A stretch of DNA of 64,000 nt from Streptomyces caelestis (lineage in GTDB: Bacteria > Actinomycetota > Actinomycetes > Streptomycetales > Streptomycetaceae): positions 8,122,001-8,186,000 of the forward strand of contig NZ_JACHNE010000001.1 of the NCBI RefSeq assembly GCF_014205255.1. Reading direction: 5' to 3'. Below the pieces are notes generated by a model, which was given only the letters and a program-made list of their open reading frames with translations, did no database searches and had not been told where the DNA came from. The number at the start of each line of letters is the position of its first letter. Position 1 is the first letter of the stretch. The translations under genes and the position numbers were made by a program. Below, piece after piece: positions 50,870 to 59,616 of this stretch.

Positions 50870-52585
50870 TAGAAGGCTGATGAAGATCTTGGTGAGGGCT
50901 GTCCGGCCGTCGGGCCGGACAGCCCTCCGGTCATGTACCGGCCGGTGCGATGTGCCAGGTGCCACTGGTGTGGGTGAGTCCGAGGTTGATCAGTCGGCGG
51001 AGGTTGAGTGCGGCGGCTCGGGTGTGGAGCCAGGTGTCGTTCTTGATGGTGCCGCGGTAGCGCAGGCGCCGGTTGCCGTGGTGGACGAGCCAGGCGACGG
51101 CGCGTTCGACCGGGGGCCGCCAGCGGCGGTAGTCGGCCTGCCAGCCGGGGTCGGTTGCGGCCTGGTGGCGGGCTGCTGTCTGGATGTTGTGATGGGGCCG
51201 GATGGTCAGGATGCGTCCGGCCCTGGCTTTGGTGCACTGCTCGCGCAGGTGGCATCCGGTGCATAAGCTCCCGAAAATGGCTTTGCGTTGGTGGTGCTGC
51301 CCGCCGGGGCCGGACAGGGCCACGGTGTGTCCGGCCGGGCAGGTCACGACAGCGGCTGTGGTGTCGATGGCGAAGTCGTCGAGGGTGAAGCCGCCGGGGA
51401 CGGCAGGCCGCAGCGGGGCGGGCTTGATGAACAGCCGGTGCCCGGCCTCGTGGAGGGCCTGGCGGACATCACCACTGGAGTAGGCGGTGTCGCCGAAGGC
51501 ATCGAGTGGGGTGTCCTCGTCGGCAAGCAGTTCCAGGCCGACCGCGGCCTCGTGGTGCTCGGGCCCGGCGCCGGGCCGCAGAGCGACGGCGGTGTATAAC
51601 CCGGTCTCGGGCTCGACGGCCAGGTGGGCCTTGAAGCCGTCCTGCTGGTGAGTGCGGGTCTTGTGGACGTGGCGTGCTTCGGGATCGATGGTGGAGACCA
51701 TCCGGCCAGGGGCGGTGCCCCGGGTGATGCGCCAGCGGCCGTCGCGGCCGTCGGAGTCCTCGGCGGGCTCGACGTCCTGGCCGGCGACCAGGGCCAGGAG
51801 GCCCACCGCGTTGGCCGCCCTTTCGCCGAGTTGCTCATCGGGCAGGTGGCCCAGCAGCCGCAGGGCATCTGTGACCAGCGCGTCGACCAGCTCGGCGCGG
51901 GCCTGCTCGTCGTTCCAGGCGATGCGGGGCTTGCCCGGGTCGGTGTAGTCGTGCGCGCTGCACTGGGCAGCGGCGACCGCGTCGGCGCCGGGGACCTCGC
52001 GGATCACCGCGCGGACGGCGGCGATGATCTGGGTGACGGTGTCCTGGGTGGCGACCGCGTCGTCCAGCACGGTGGAGTCCAGTGCCCGGCGGTGCTTGCC
52101 CTTGAGTACGCCGGTGGCCTTCACGACCTCGCGCACGGCCTCGAAGATCCGGTTGGGACGGGCGGAACGGGCCAGCCGACGGCGGAAGTAGGCCAGCAGC
52201 GACGGGTCGAACGCCATGTCGTGAAGGCCCAGCCCGCATCCGGCCTTCCACCGCAGGTCGCACCGCAGTTCCTGGACCGTCTCGAAATCCGACAGCCCGT
52301 GCAGGGCCTGCAAGGTGACCGCGGCGGCCAGGATCTGCGGCGGCATGCTCGGCCGTCCGTTCGCCGACGGGTACATGTCCGTGAACATCTCAGCCGGGAA
52401 CAGCTCGCCACGATGCTCGGCCAGGAACGCGAACACACTCCCCTGCGGGATCACTTCCCGGCACGTCTCCCACACGTCCGGCCCGACCATCTCGCCGACC
52501 CACTCACCCATCGCCACATGACGAGTCTGGCCCTGCCGCTGACGCGGCAGGACCAAAACCCAAGATCTTCATCAGCCTTCTAGGC
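50867..52585. mobile_element. Complete IS1182-family insertion sequence
   Basis: A 1.72-kb element bounded by 26-base perfect inverted repeats (50867-50892 and 52560-52585), outer ends GCCTAGAAGGCTGATGAAG. CTAG occurs at both edges and may be target duplication. It encodes one full transposase on the minus strand and looks able to move. It splits a FadR-type gene. Confidence 0.9.
50931..52511 (-). CDS. IS1182-family transposase
   Basis: A 526-residue DDE transposase with no frameshift. The N-terminal DUF772-type domain reads GSVFAFLAEHRGELFPAEMFTDMYPSANGRPSMPPQILAAAVTLQALHGLSDFE. The DDE part includes RALDSTVLDDAV, EARHVHKTRTHQQDGFKAHLAVEPETGLY, FGDTAYSSGDVR, and the C-terminal CxxC-bearing stretch GSLCTGCHLREQCTKARAGR with WRPPVERAVAWLVHHGNRRLRYRG. 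The ATG at 52511 is the family-like start. Confidence 0.92.
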   Translation of the reverse strand: MGEWVGEMVGPDVWETCREVIPQGSVFAFLAEHRGELFPAEMFTDMYPSANGRPSMPPQILAAAVTLQALHGLSDFETVQELRCDLRWKAGCGLGLHDMAFDPSLLAYFRRRLARSARPNRIFEAVREVVKATGVLKGKHRRALDSTVLDDAVATQDTVTQIIAAVRAVIREVPGADAVAAAQCSAHDYTDPGKPRIAWNDEQARAELVDALVTDALRLLGHLPDEQLGERAANAVGLLALVAGQDVEPAEDSDGRDGRWRITRGTAPGRMVSTIDPEARHVHKTRTHQQDGFKAHLAVEPETGLYTAVALRPGAGPEHHEAAVGLELLADEDTPLDAFGDTAYSSGDVRQALHEAGHRLFIKPAPLRPAVPGGFTLDDFAIDTTAAVVTCPAGHTVALSGPGGQHHQRKAIFGSLCTGCHLREQCTKARAGRILTIRPHHNIQTAARHQAATDPGWQADYRRWRPPVERAVAWLVHHGNRRLRYRGTIKNDTWLHTRAAALNLRRLINLGLTHTSGTWHIAPAGT

Positions 52586-52673
52586 GATGTTCACCCACAT
52601 CACCGACGCCTGGCTCGTCCGCCGCAGCGCACCAGGCGACCCGGTGCGCCTGGAGCGTCAGCTTGTCGCGTGA
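52584..52673 (+). pseudogene. FadR-type regulator, right fragment after the IS
   Basis: The frame AMFTHITDAWLVRRSAPGDP and VRLERQLVA ends at TGA. It continues the left fragment at 50825; in intact FadR-type proteins the join reads YERIAAHDP, a few residues, then MFTHITDAWL. The insertion therefore cut this gene near its 3' end. Confidence 0.65.
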
Positions 52674-52677
52674 CCCG

Positions 52678-52706
52678 GGCGGGCTCGGCCTTCCGCCGAG
52701 CCCGCC
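52678..52706. terminator. Terminator between the FadR remnant and the GH62 gene
   Basis: GGCGGGCTCGG (52678-52688), seven-base loop, CCGAGCCCGCC (52696-52706). It serves the convergent ends of the FadR-type fragment and the arabinofuranosidase gene. Confidence 0.8.
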
Positions 52707-52745
52707 ACGCCGGCTCCATACCGGAGCCGGACTCGTGTCGCGCCG

Positions 52746-54188
52746 TCAGCGCCGCAGTGTCAGCAGACCCGGACGGTAGGGCAGGAGGCCGTAGTCGCCG
52801 CCGGAGCTGGGGCTGCGCCCCTGGTAGAGGAACTGCAGATTGCAGGGATCGACGGTCATGGTCTGATCGGCGCTGGTGCGGATCAGTTCGCCATGGCTGA
52901 TGTCGTTCGTCCAGGTGGCGCCACTGTTGGCCTTGCCGGCGAAGGGATTGCTCTCGGTCGCGGCCTGGGGTGTCCACGAGCCGTTCAGACTGGTGGCCGT
53001 GAACGAGCGGAAGTAGCGGCCCTGCGAGCCGATCGCCTCGACGATCATGAGGTAGCGGTTCTGGCCCTTCAGCTTGTAGACCTGCGGGGCTTCGAACAGG
53101 TTGTTCGTCGTATCGCTCATGACCACGGTCGAGGTCGAGCCGAAGCTGCCCGGGAAGTTCCCGATCGGCATACTGGCCCGGTAGATCTTGCCGTTGTCAC
53201 CGGCGAAGAACAGGTACATGTTCGTCCCGTCACCGATGAGCGTCTGGTCGATGGGTCCTGTTCCGGAGCCGGTGATGCTTCCGGAGAAGAGCACCTGCTG
53301 GGATGACCAGCCATTCGGGTTGGTGGGGTCGCTCGACGTCCGGTAGGAGAAGGCGGTCCCGCCCCACTGGTAGGCGAGCACCCAGATGTTCTTCGGCGCG
53401 AAGTAGAAGAGCGTGGGCGCGACGGTGGAAGCCGACATCGTGTTCTGGCTGGCCGAGGCCATCTCCGACCAGTTGCTGAACAGGCCGAAGTTCATCGAAC
53501 CCCAACGCGTCCCCGTGTCGTGCGTCGTCGCGTAGACGAGTTGCCTGCCGTTGTAGGGGGCGACGGTGAAGTCCTTGAGGGAGACCCACCCCGGCTTGGG
53601 CTGCGCCAGCGCGCCCGTTGAGGTCCAGCGGTATGTCGACGGAAGATCGCACGGGCCGGGGGTGTCGCCGCCGACCTTGACGAGCTGCCACTGCTGGTTG
53701 GCGCCGCCCCAGTCGTCGTACTGGACGACGTTTGCGTTGTCAGCGGTGGAGGCGCCCTGTACTTCGAGGGCCTTGTTGCTGTGGCGCGAGATGAACCTCA
53801 CGTAGCCGTCCGAGCTGTCGGCCAGCCGCCACTGCTGGTTGGTGGCGTTCAGGTCGGCCCACTGGACGATCGATCCGCCGTTCGCGGTGGACCAGTTGTG
53901 GACGTCCAGCACCTTGCCCGAGTGGCGGGACTTGATGCGGTAGTAGCCGCCCCCGGAATCGACGAACTGCCACTGCTGCTGGCTCTGATCGTTCCTGGTC
54001 CACTGGGTGATGCGGGCGCCGTCGTCGGTCGCCATGTTGTAGACATCCAGGGCCTTGCCGCTGGTGCGGTTGACCAGCACATACGAGGCGTTGGGGTCTA
54101 TGGTCGCCGCGCCGGCGGGCTGGGCACCGAGGAAGGTAGCCACGAGCAGCAAGGGCGCAAGGACGGCGAGTAAGCGTCTCGGACGCAT
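52746..54188 (-). CDS. GH62 alpha-L-arabinofuranosidase with N-terminal ricin-type binding domain
   Basis: A 480-residue secreted enzyme that removes arabinose side groups from arabinoxylan. The ATG at 54188 has AAAGGAG before it. A signal peptide (MRPRRLLAVLAPLLLVATFLG) is followed by a carbohydrate-binding domain made of QQW repeats (NDQSQQQWQF, NATNQQWRL, GANQQWQLV). The GH62 part starts at CDLPSTYRWTSTGALAQPKPGWVSLKDFTVAPYNGRQLVYATTHD and includes MYLFFAGDNGKIYRASMPIG and EAPQVYKLKGQNRYLMIVEA, with the acidic residues of the five-bladed propeller. It is divergent from the xylanase gene. Confidence 0.92.
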   Translation of the reverse strand: MRPRRLLAVLAPLLLVATFLGAQPAGAATIDPNASYVLVNRTSGKALDVYNMATDDGARITQWTRNDQSQQQWQFVDSGGGYYRIKSRHSGKVLDVHNWSTANGGSIVQWADLNATNQQWRLADSSDGYVRFISRHSNKALEVQGASTADNANVVQYDDWGGANQQWQLVKVGGDTPGPCDLPSTYRWTSTGALAQPKPGWVSLKDFTVAPYNGRQLVYATTHDTGTRWGSMNFGLFSNWSEMASASQNTMSASTVAPTLFYFAPKNIWVLAYQWGGTAFSYRTSSDPTNPNGWSSQQVLFSGSITGSGTGPIDQTLIGDGTNMYLFFAGDNGKIYRASMPIGNFPGSFGSTSTVVMSDTTNNLFEAPQVYKLKGQNRYLMIVEAIGSQGRYFRSFTATSLNGSWTPQAATESNPFAGKANSGATWTNDISHGELIRTSADQTMTVDPCNLQFLYQGRSPSSGGDYGLLPYRPGLLTLRR

Positions 54189-54266
54189 CAGAGGGCACTC
54201 CTTTGGGGGGCGGGGGTGCGGGACCCCGAGGAACCGTGGAGCGGACCGCCGGGGGTAGGGACGGTC

Positions 54267-54280
54267 TCGAAATGTTTCGA
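54267..54280. promoter_or_regulatory. Dyad TCGAAA-TG-TTTCGA before the GH62 gene
   Basis: A 14-base near-palindrome 79 bases before the GH62 start. It resembles the CGAAA/TTTCG sites that control xylanase and cellulase genes in Streptomyces, where BxlR/XlnR-type LacI regulators bind. Confidence 0.6.
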
Positions 54281-54375
54281 ACAATTCCCGGAAGCTTTGA
54301 CGCCACAAGCTAGGAATGTGCGGCCCTCAGGTCAAGGCCTGTCGCCGATCTGTCCGCAAACAGCGCTTGGTCGGC

Positions 54376-54407
54376 CCCGAATGTTTCGGGCGAGGAATCG
54401 AAACTTC
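54376..54407. promoter_or_regulatory. Two further GAAA/TTTC sites, CCCGAA-TGT-TTCGGG and CGAAACTTC
   Basis: The first (54376-54390) is a perfect six-base-arm dyad; the second (54399-54407) matches the left part of the known CGAAACTTTCG box. Both lie near the centre of the divergent region and may serve both promoters. Confidence 0.55.
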
Positions 54408-54420
54408 TTCTGCGGGGAGT

Positions 54421-54440
54421 ATTGACGATGCATCGTCAAT
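54421..54440. promoter_or_regulatory. Perfect 20-bp palindrome ATTGACGATGCATCGTCAAT
   Basis: It lies between the GH62 and xylanase genes, 186 bases before the latter. It includes TTGACG, a possible -35 element on either strand. Its sequence differs from the neighbouring GAAA/TTTC dyads, so a second regulator may bind there. Confidence 0.65.
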
Positions 54441-54625
54441 TCCTCAATCATCCCTGTCTGAGAACCCGGCCTTAGTTCGAGATGTCGAACCACGCCGGCC
54501 CTGGGCAATCTGTGCACCAAAGCACCCGCGCCACCCCCGTCACGTCCCGGTGAGGTTCGCACCAGTGGACGACGCATTCCCCCGCGCTTCAGTCCTTCCT
54601 TGATGTCTACCTTGGAGGCACAGTC

Positions 54626-56056
54626 ATGGGCTCGTATGCCCTTCCCAGACCCGTTGTCCGCCGGAAGATCCGCGGCCTGCTGTTGGCGCTGGTCGTCGGC
54701 GTCCTCGGTGTGGTCACCGCAATGGTCGCGCCGCCGACCGCACACGCCGCCGAGAACACGCTCGGCGCCGCGGCGGCGCAGAGCGGCCGCTACTTCGGCA
54801 CCGCCATCGCCTCGGGCAGGCTGGGCGACTCGGCGTACACGACGATCGCGGGCCGTGAGTTCAACTCGGTGACGGCCGAGAACGAGATGAAGATCGACGC
54901 CACCGAACCACAGCGGGGCCAGTTCAACTTCACCGCCGGTGACCGCGTCTACAACTGGGCGGTGCAGAACGGCAAGCAGGTGCGCGGCCACACCCTGGCC
55001 TGGCACTCCCAGCAGCCCGGCTGGATGCAGAGCCTCAGCGGCAGCGCGCTGCGCCAGGCGATGATCGACCACATCAAGGGCGTGATGGCCCACTACAAGG
55101 GCAAGATCGCCCAGTGGGACGTCGTGAACGAGGCCTTCGCCGACGGCAGTTCGGGAGCAAGGCGCGACTCCAACCTGCAACGCACCGGCAACGACTGGAT
55201 CGAGGTCGCCTTCCGCACCGCGCGCGCCGCCGACCCGGCCGCCAAGCTCTGTTACAACGACTACAACGTCGAGAACTGGACCTGGGCCAAAACCCAGGCC
55301 ATGTACGCCATGGTCCGGGACTTCAAGCAGCGCGGCGTGCCGATCGACTGCGTCGGCTTCCAGTCGCACTTCAACAGCGGCAGCCCCTACAACAGCAACT
55401 TCCGCACCACCCTGCAGAACTTCGCCGCCCTCGGCGTCGATGTGGCCATCACCGAACTCGACATCCAGGGCGCCCCCGCCACGACCTACGCCAACGTGGT
55501 CAACGACTGCCTTGCCGTCCCGCGCTGCCTCGGCATCACCGTCTGGGGTGTGCGCGACACCGACTCCTGGCGACCGGAGCACACGCCGCTGCTGTTCAAC
55601 GGCGACGGCAGTAAGAAGCCCGCCTACACCACCGTCCTCAACGCACTCAACGGCGGCTCTTCTACGCCCCCTGCGGAGTCCGGACCGATCAAGGGCGTCG
55701 GTTCAGGCCGCTGCCTGGACGTGCCCGGCACCAGTACCACCGACGGCACCCAGCTCCAGCTGTGGGACTGCAACAACGGCACCAACCAGCAGTGGACGCA
55801 CACCGCCGCCGGTGAGCTCAGGGTCTACGGCAACAAGTGCCTGGACGCCGCCGGCACCGGCAACGGCACCAAGGTCCAGATCTACAGCTGCTGGGGCGGC
55901 GACAACCAGAAATGGCGCCTCAACTCCGACGGATCCATCGTCGGCGTCCAGTCCGGCCTCTGTCTCGACGCCGTCGCAGGCGGCACCGCCAACGGCACCC
56001 TGATCCAGCTCTACTCCTGCTCGAACGGCAGCAACCAGCGCTGGACCCGCACCTGA
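54626..56056 (+). CDS. xlnA: Secreted GH10 endo-1,4-beta-xylanase with CBM13
   Basis: A 476-residue enzyme cutting the xylan backbone. The ATG at 54626 follows GGAGG. The signal peptide ends at AHA, residue 41; the mature enzyme begins AENTLGAAAAQSGRYFGTA, as in S. lividans XlnA. The acid/base is Glu169 in WDVVNEAF and the nucleophile Glu277 in ITELDIQG; counted from the mature start these are 128 and 236, the known positions in XlnA. A Pro/Ser linker leads to a ricin-type CBM13 with three repeats (CLDVPG, CLDAAG, CLDAVA and QQW/QKW/QRW). It starts a two-gene unit with the esterase. Confidence 0.96.
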   Translation: MGSYALPRPVVRRKIRGLLLALVVGVLGVVTAMVAPPTAHAAENTLGAAAAQSGRYFGTAIASGRLGDSAYTTIAGREFNSVTAENEMKIDATEPQRGQFNFTAGDRVYNWAVQNGKQVRGHTLAWHSQQPGWMQSLSGSALRQAMIDHIKGVMAHYKGKIAQWDVVNEAFADGSSGARRDSNLQRTGNDWIEVAFRTARAADPAAKLCYNDYNVENWTWAKTQAMYAMVRDFKQRGVPIDCVGFQSHFNSGSPYNSNFRTTLQNFAALGVDVAITELDIQGAPATTYANVVNDCLAVPRCLGITVWGVRDTDSWRPEHTPLLFNGDGSKKPAYTTVLNALNGGSSTPPAESGPIKGVGSGRCLDVPGTSTTDGTQLQLWDCNNGTNQQWTHTAAGELRVYGNKCLDAAGTGNGTKVQIYSCWGGDNQKWRLNSDGSIVGVQSGLCLDAVAGGTANGTLIQLYSCSNGSNQRWTRT

Positions 56057-56087
56057 TGGGACCCGCCACCGACGAAAGGGTGAGTCG

Positions 56088-57458
56088 ATGAAGACCTACG
56101 GTGCGGCTTCCCCCGCCCCTCCACGCAGACATCGCTGGTGGTCCCGGGTCGCCGCCGTGGTGGCGGCGACCCTCGCGATCGGCATGCTCGCCGCGGTGAA
56201 TCCGGCGCCCGCCGAGGCGGCGACGGTGGACACCAACGCCTGGTACGTCCTGGTCAATCGCAACAGCGGCAAGGCACTGGACGTCTCCGGCACGTCCACC
56301 GCCGACGGCGCGCGGGTCAGCCAGTGGACGCGCAACGACGCAGCCAACCAGCAGTGGCAGTTCGTGGACTCCGGCGGCGGCTTCTACCGCCTCAAGGCCC
56401 GGCATTCGGGCAAGGTTCTCGACGTGGCCGGCGCCTCGGCAGCGGACGGTGCCGCGATCCAGCAGTGGGCCGACCACAACGGGGCCAACCAGCAGTTCCG
56501 TCTGGCCGACTCCGACGCGGGCCACGTCCGGCTGATCAACCGCACCAGCGGCAAGGCGGTGGAGGTGCAGGGCGCCTCCACCGCCGACGGCGGCACCGTC
56601 GTCCAGTACTCCGACTGGGGCGGCGCCAACCAGCAGTGGCAGATGGTCAAGCTGTCGTCCGGTGGCGGCGGCGGATGCGGCAGCGCCCCGACTCTGACGA
56701 GCGGTACGCACACGATTCAGAGCGGCGGCAAGAGCCGCAGCTTCATCCTCAGGGTTCCCGCCAACTACGACAGCAGCCACCGCTACCGGCTGATCTTCGC
56801 GTTCCACTGGCGGGGCGGAACCGCCGGCGACGTCGCGTCGGGCGGCACGAGCGGGAACGCCTGGTCCTACTACGGCCAACAGGAACAGTCGAGCAACGGC
56901 GCGATCCTCGTCGCCCCTCAGGGCCTCGGCAACGGCTGGGCCAATTCGGGCGGTGAGGACGTCACCTTCGTCGACGACATGATCCGGCGCATCGAGGGCG
57001 GCCTCTGTGTCAACCCGGCACAGCGTTTCGCCACGGGATTCAGCTGGGGCGGCGGTATGAGCTACGCACTCGCATGCAGCCGGGCGAACGTCTTCAGGGC
57101 CGTCGCGGTCATCTCCGGCGCCCAGATCAGCGGGTGCAGCGGCGGCACCCAGCCCATCGCCTACTTCGGCATCCACGGCATCAGCGACTCGGTCCTCAAC
57201 ATCGGGCAAGGACGATCCCTGCGCGACAGATTCGTCAGCAACAACGGCTGCACCCCCCAGAGCCCGCGCGAACCCGCGCCGGGCAGCCGAACGCACATCA
57301 CCACCACCTACTCGGGCTGCCGTGCCGGATACCCGGTCCAGTGGGCCGCGTTCGACGGAGGCCACATCCCCGGTCCGGTCGACGGCTCCTCCGGCGAAAG
57401 CGGCGTCGCCACCTGGACCAAAGCAGAGATCTGGAGGTTCTTCGCACAGTTCCAGTGA
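56088..57458 (+). CDS. Secreted CE1-type esterase with N-terminal ricin-type domain
   Basis: A 456-residue exported enzyme, probably a feruloyl or acetylxylan esterase. The start has GAAAGGGTGAG nearby and opens a signal region ending in PAEAAT. A ricin-type domain (NDAANQQWQF, NGANQQFRL, GANQQWQMV) very like that of the GH62 enzyme fills residues 45-190. The hydrolase part has RSFILRVPANYDSSHRYRLIFAFHW, the nucleophile FATGFSWGGGMSYALA and the final histidine in FDGGHIPGP. It begins 31 bases after xlnA and ends before a strong terminator. Confidence 0.88.
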   Translation: MKTYGAASPAPPRRHRWWSRVAAVVAATLAIGMLAAVNPAPAEAATVDTNAWYVLVNRNSGKALDVSGTSTADGARVSQWTRNDAANQQWQFVDSGGGFYRLKARHSGKVLDVAGASAADGAAIQQWADHNGANQQFRLADSDAGHVRLINRTSGKAVEVQGASTADGGTVVQYSDWGGANQQWQMVKLSSGGGGGCGSAPTLTSGTHTIQSGGKSRSFILRVPANYDSSHRYRLIFAFHWRGGTAGDVASGGTSGNAWSYYGQQEQSSNGAILVAPQGLGNGWANSGGEDVTFVDDMIRRIEGGLCVNPAQRFATGFSWGGGMSYALACSRANVFRAVAVISGAQISGCSGGTQPIAYFGIHGISDSVLNIGQGRSLRDRFVSNNGCTPQSPREPAPGSRTHITTTYSGCRAGYPVQWAAFDGGHIPGPVDGSSGESGVATWTKAEIWRFFAQFQ

Positions 57459-57474
57459 CACGCCCGCACCACGG

Positions 57475-57501
57475 GTGGAGCCAGGATGGTTCTGGCTCCA
57501 C
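57475..57501 (+). terminator. Terminator after the xylanase-esterase unit
   Basis: GTGGAGCCAG (57475-57484), loop GATGGTT, CTGGCTCCAC (57492-57501), 16 bases after the esterase stop. Confidence 0.8.
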
Positions 57502-57719
57502 TCCGTCGACGTCCATCCCAGATCGAAGGACAGTCAGGCCTTTCCAGGAGATCTCTCACGAACACGCGCACGCTGGAGACCGGGCTCTCGACCTCCCTCG
57601 GAAGGGCGAGTGCCCGGCCAGCGAAGGACGCCGGTCCGGCACCGACCGGACGAGGCCCTGGGCCGATCAAGGCGTGGGCTGACCTGCAAGATCCATCTGG
57701 AGGGTGAGGGCGGACCTCG

Positions 57720-58222
57720 TCCACTGGACGGCGTGACTCGACCGTCCGGACGGCACGGTCATCGCGTCCGGAAACGAACCCCTCACCATCCCGCTCGGCT
57801 CCCGGGTCACCCGGCCTGTCTCGTTCACCGCGCCGGCCGGCGGCTCCCGCGTGTACCTGGTGCTGTCGACCACGAAGTCGGGCACTACCACGTTCACCGA
57901 CTCGGTCGTACCTCAACCTGGGCAACGCGTCGAGCAAGGTGGACGACGCCGCCACCGCGGTTTCCCACAACGGCAATTGGGGTCACGCGAGCGAGGAGAC
58001 CGGCCCGTACGCCGGCACGAACTCCTACAGTGACGCCACGGGCGACACGGCGACGCTGAGCTTCGTCGGTACCGGCGTCACGCTGCACGCCGTGACCGCG
58101 CCGAGCCATGGCATGGCGGGCGTCTCCGTCGACGGCGGGGCCGATGCGCTGGTCGACCTGTACTCGGCGCAGCGCACCGGCGATGTCTCGGTGTGGACCA
58201 GCCCCCGGCTCGCCTCCGGCAA
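57720..58222 (+). pseudogene. Carbohydrate-binding end of a lost secreted protein
   Basis: Two frames joined by a shift near 57910 give LTIPLGSRVTRPVSFTAPA, VYLVLSTTKSGTTTFTDSV and then LNLGNASSKVDDAATAVSHN, YSDATGDTATLSFVGTGVTL. These are beta-sandwich, carbohydrate-binding-like parts of a secreted glycosidase or lectin. The front of the gene is missing, and it ends at about 58222 in SPRLASGKH, where sequence of another gene begins. Confidence 0.6.
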
Positions 58223-58224
58223 GC

Positions 58225-58790
58225 ATCTTCGGCCTGGCTCACACCGGTCCCGTCGTGAGTCGCCGATCATTCTGATCGGTGTGCTCTTCGGACTCGCGAT
58301 GGACTACGAGGTGTTCCTGATCTCGGGGATGCGGGAGGAAGGGGTCCACACCGGCCGGGCGCGCCGGTCCGTGGTCGAAGGCGCGCGGCACAGCGTGCGG
58401 GGCGTCACCGCCGCGGCCCTGATCATGTTCACCGTCTTCGCCGGGTTCTTCCCCCTGGACGACGCCCTGATCAAGCCCATCGCCTTCGCGCCGGCCGTCG
58501 GCGTGGCCATCGACGCCTTCGCCGTCCGCATGACCCTCGTACCGGCAGTCCTCGCCCTCACCGGACGACACGCCTGGTGGCTCCCCGCCTGGCTGGGCCG
58601 TGTCCTGCCCGATCTCGACGTCGAGGGCACGCGTCTCCGGAAGGCCCCCGAGGTGGCGCCCAAGAACCTGAGCGAGTCGGCTGACCGACGCCCGTCCGGC
58701 GGAGCCTTCCGCATCAGGCCCCGGCTGGAGGACACAGTCTCCGGCCGGGGCGCGAACAAATGGCGCGCCGCCACCCGGTCGGGGGCATGA
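58225..58790 (+). pseudogene. MMPL-type transporter, C-terminal remnant
   Basis: From 58225 one frame gives IFGLAHTGPVV; then, after a shift near 58259, another gives SPIILIGVLFGLAMDYEVFLIS, AALIMFTVFAGFFPLDDALIKP and VAIDAFAVRMTLVPAVLAL, the last membrane helices of an RND-like MMPL lipid or drug exporter. Full proteins have over 700 residues. An open frame from a GTG at 57939 joins this piece to the preceding binding-domain piece, but the result is a chance fusion. Confidence 0.78.
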
Positions 58791-58838
58791 GAGGGGGCGA
58801 CCGGATGGCGGCCGGAGCTGAGGGGAGAGCGCTTGAGG

Positions 58839-59540
58839 TCAGTCGTCGATCGCCCGTATCGGGTCATCGGTCAGACTGGTGGCCAGCCACTGCTCCACGG
58901 CCGTGATGTGGACGGTCGCCGCAGCGGCGGCGAGCAGGGCGTCGCGTGACTGAAGCGCGCTGAGGATCTGCTCGTGGTCCTCGTGGGCGTTGTTCAGGGC
59001 GTGACGGGTCTGGCTGCCGCGGACGATGCGGACACGCTGTGTGCGGGTGGAAAGCACCTGCAGCAGCATCGACAGCACGGGGTTGCCGACCGCCTCGACG
59101 ATCCTGAGGTGGAAGGCGATGTCGTGGGCGACGAACTCCTCCACGGTGGCGACGGTCCGTGAACGGTTGAGGATGTTGCGCAGTTCCCGGAGATCCTCCT
59201 GCTTGAGCAGCGAGGCGGCCAGTCCTGTCGCCTGCGGTTCGAGCAGCCGTCGTACCTGGAGCAACTGCAGAGCCGTGTGGCCCTGGGAGACATCGGCGGC
59301 GAAGGAGAGGCTCTCCAGCAGGAGATGGGGCTCCAGGCTGGAGACGTACGTGCCGTCGCCCTGCCGGGTGATCAGGATGCGCATGGCCGTCAGCGCCCGG
59401 ACCGCCTCGCGCAGGGAGTTCCGGGACAGGCCGAGTTGTCCGGCGAGGATCTCCTCCTTGGGGAGCCGGGAGCCGGGCGCGAGTTCGCCGGCGAGGATCA
59501 TCGCCTTGATCTTGTCGATCGCCTCGTCCGTCACTGCCAC
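58839..59540 (-). CDS. FadR-type GntR regulator of the sugar transporter operon
   Basis: A 233-residue regulator. The winged helix is IKAMILAGELAPGSRLPKEEILAGQLGLSRNSLREAVRALTAMRILITRQGDGTYVSSLEP (about 10-70). The FCD effector domain has VEEFVAHDIAFHLRIVEAVGNPVL and ALNNAHEDHEQILSALQSRD, whose Asp and His would bind a metal and the ligand. It is the last gene of the ABC transporter operon, 76 bases after the permease, and should repress it; ligands of this family are often sugar acids. Confidence 0.88.
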   Translation of the reverse strand: MAVTDEAIDKIKAMILAGELAPGSRLPKEEILAGQLGLSRNSLREAVRALTAMRILITRQGDGTYVSSLEPHLLLESLSFAADVSQGHTALQLLQVRRLLEPQATGLAASLLKQEDLRELRNILNRSRTVATVEEFVAHDIAFHLRIVEAVGNPVLSMLLQVLSTRTQRVRIVRGSQTRHALNNAHEDHEQILSALQSRDALLAAAAATVHITAVEQWLATSLTDDPIRAIDD

Positions 59541-59616
59541 GAGGGTGCCTCTCTGAGTAGGGGACGCGCCGGCCGGCGGCTCCGCCGGGCCCGGCGGAGC
59601 CGCCCGCGGTACGTGG

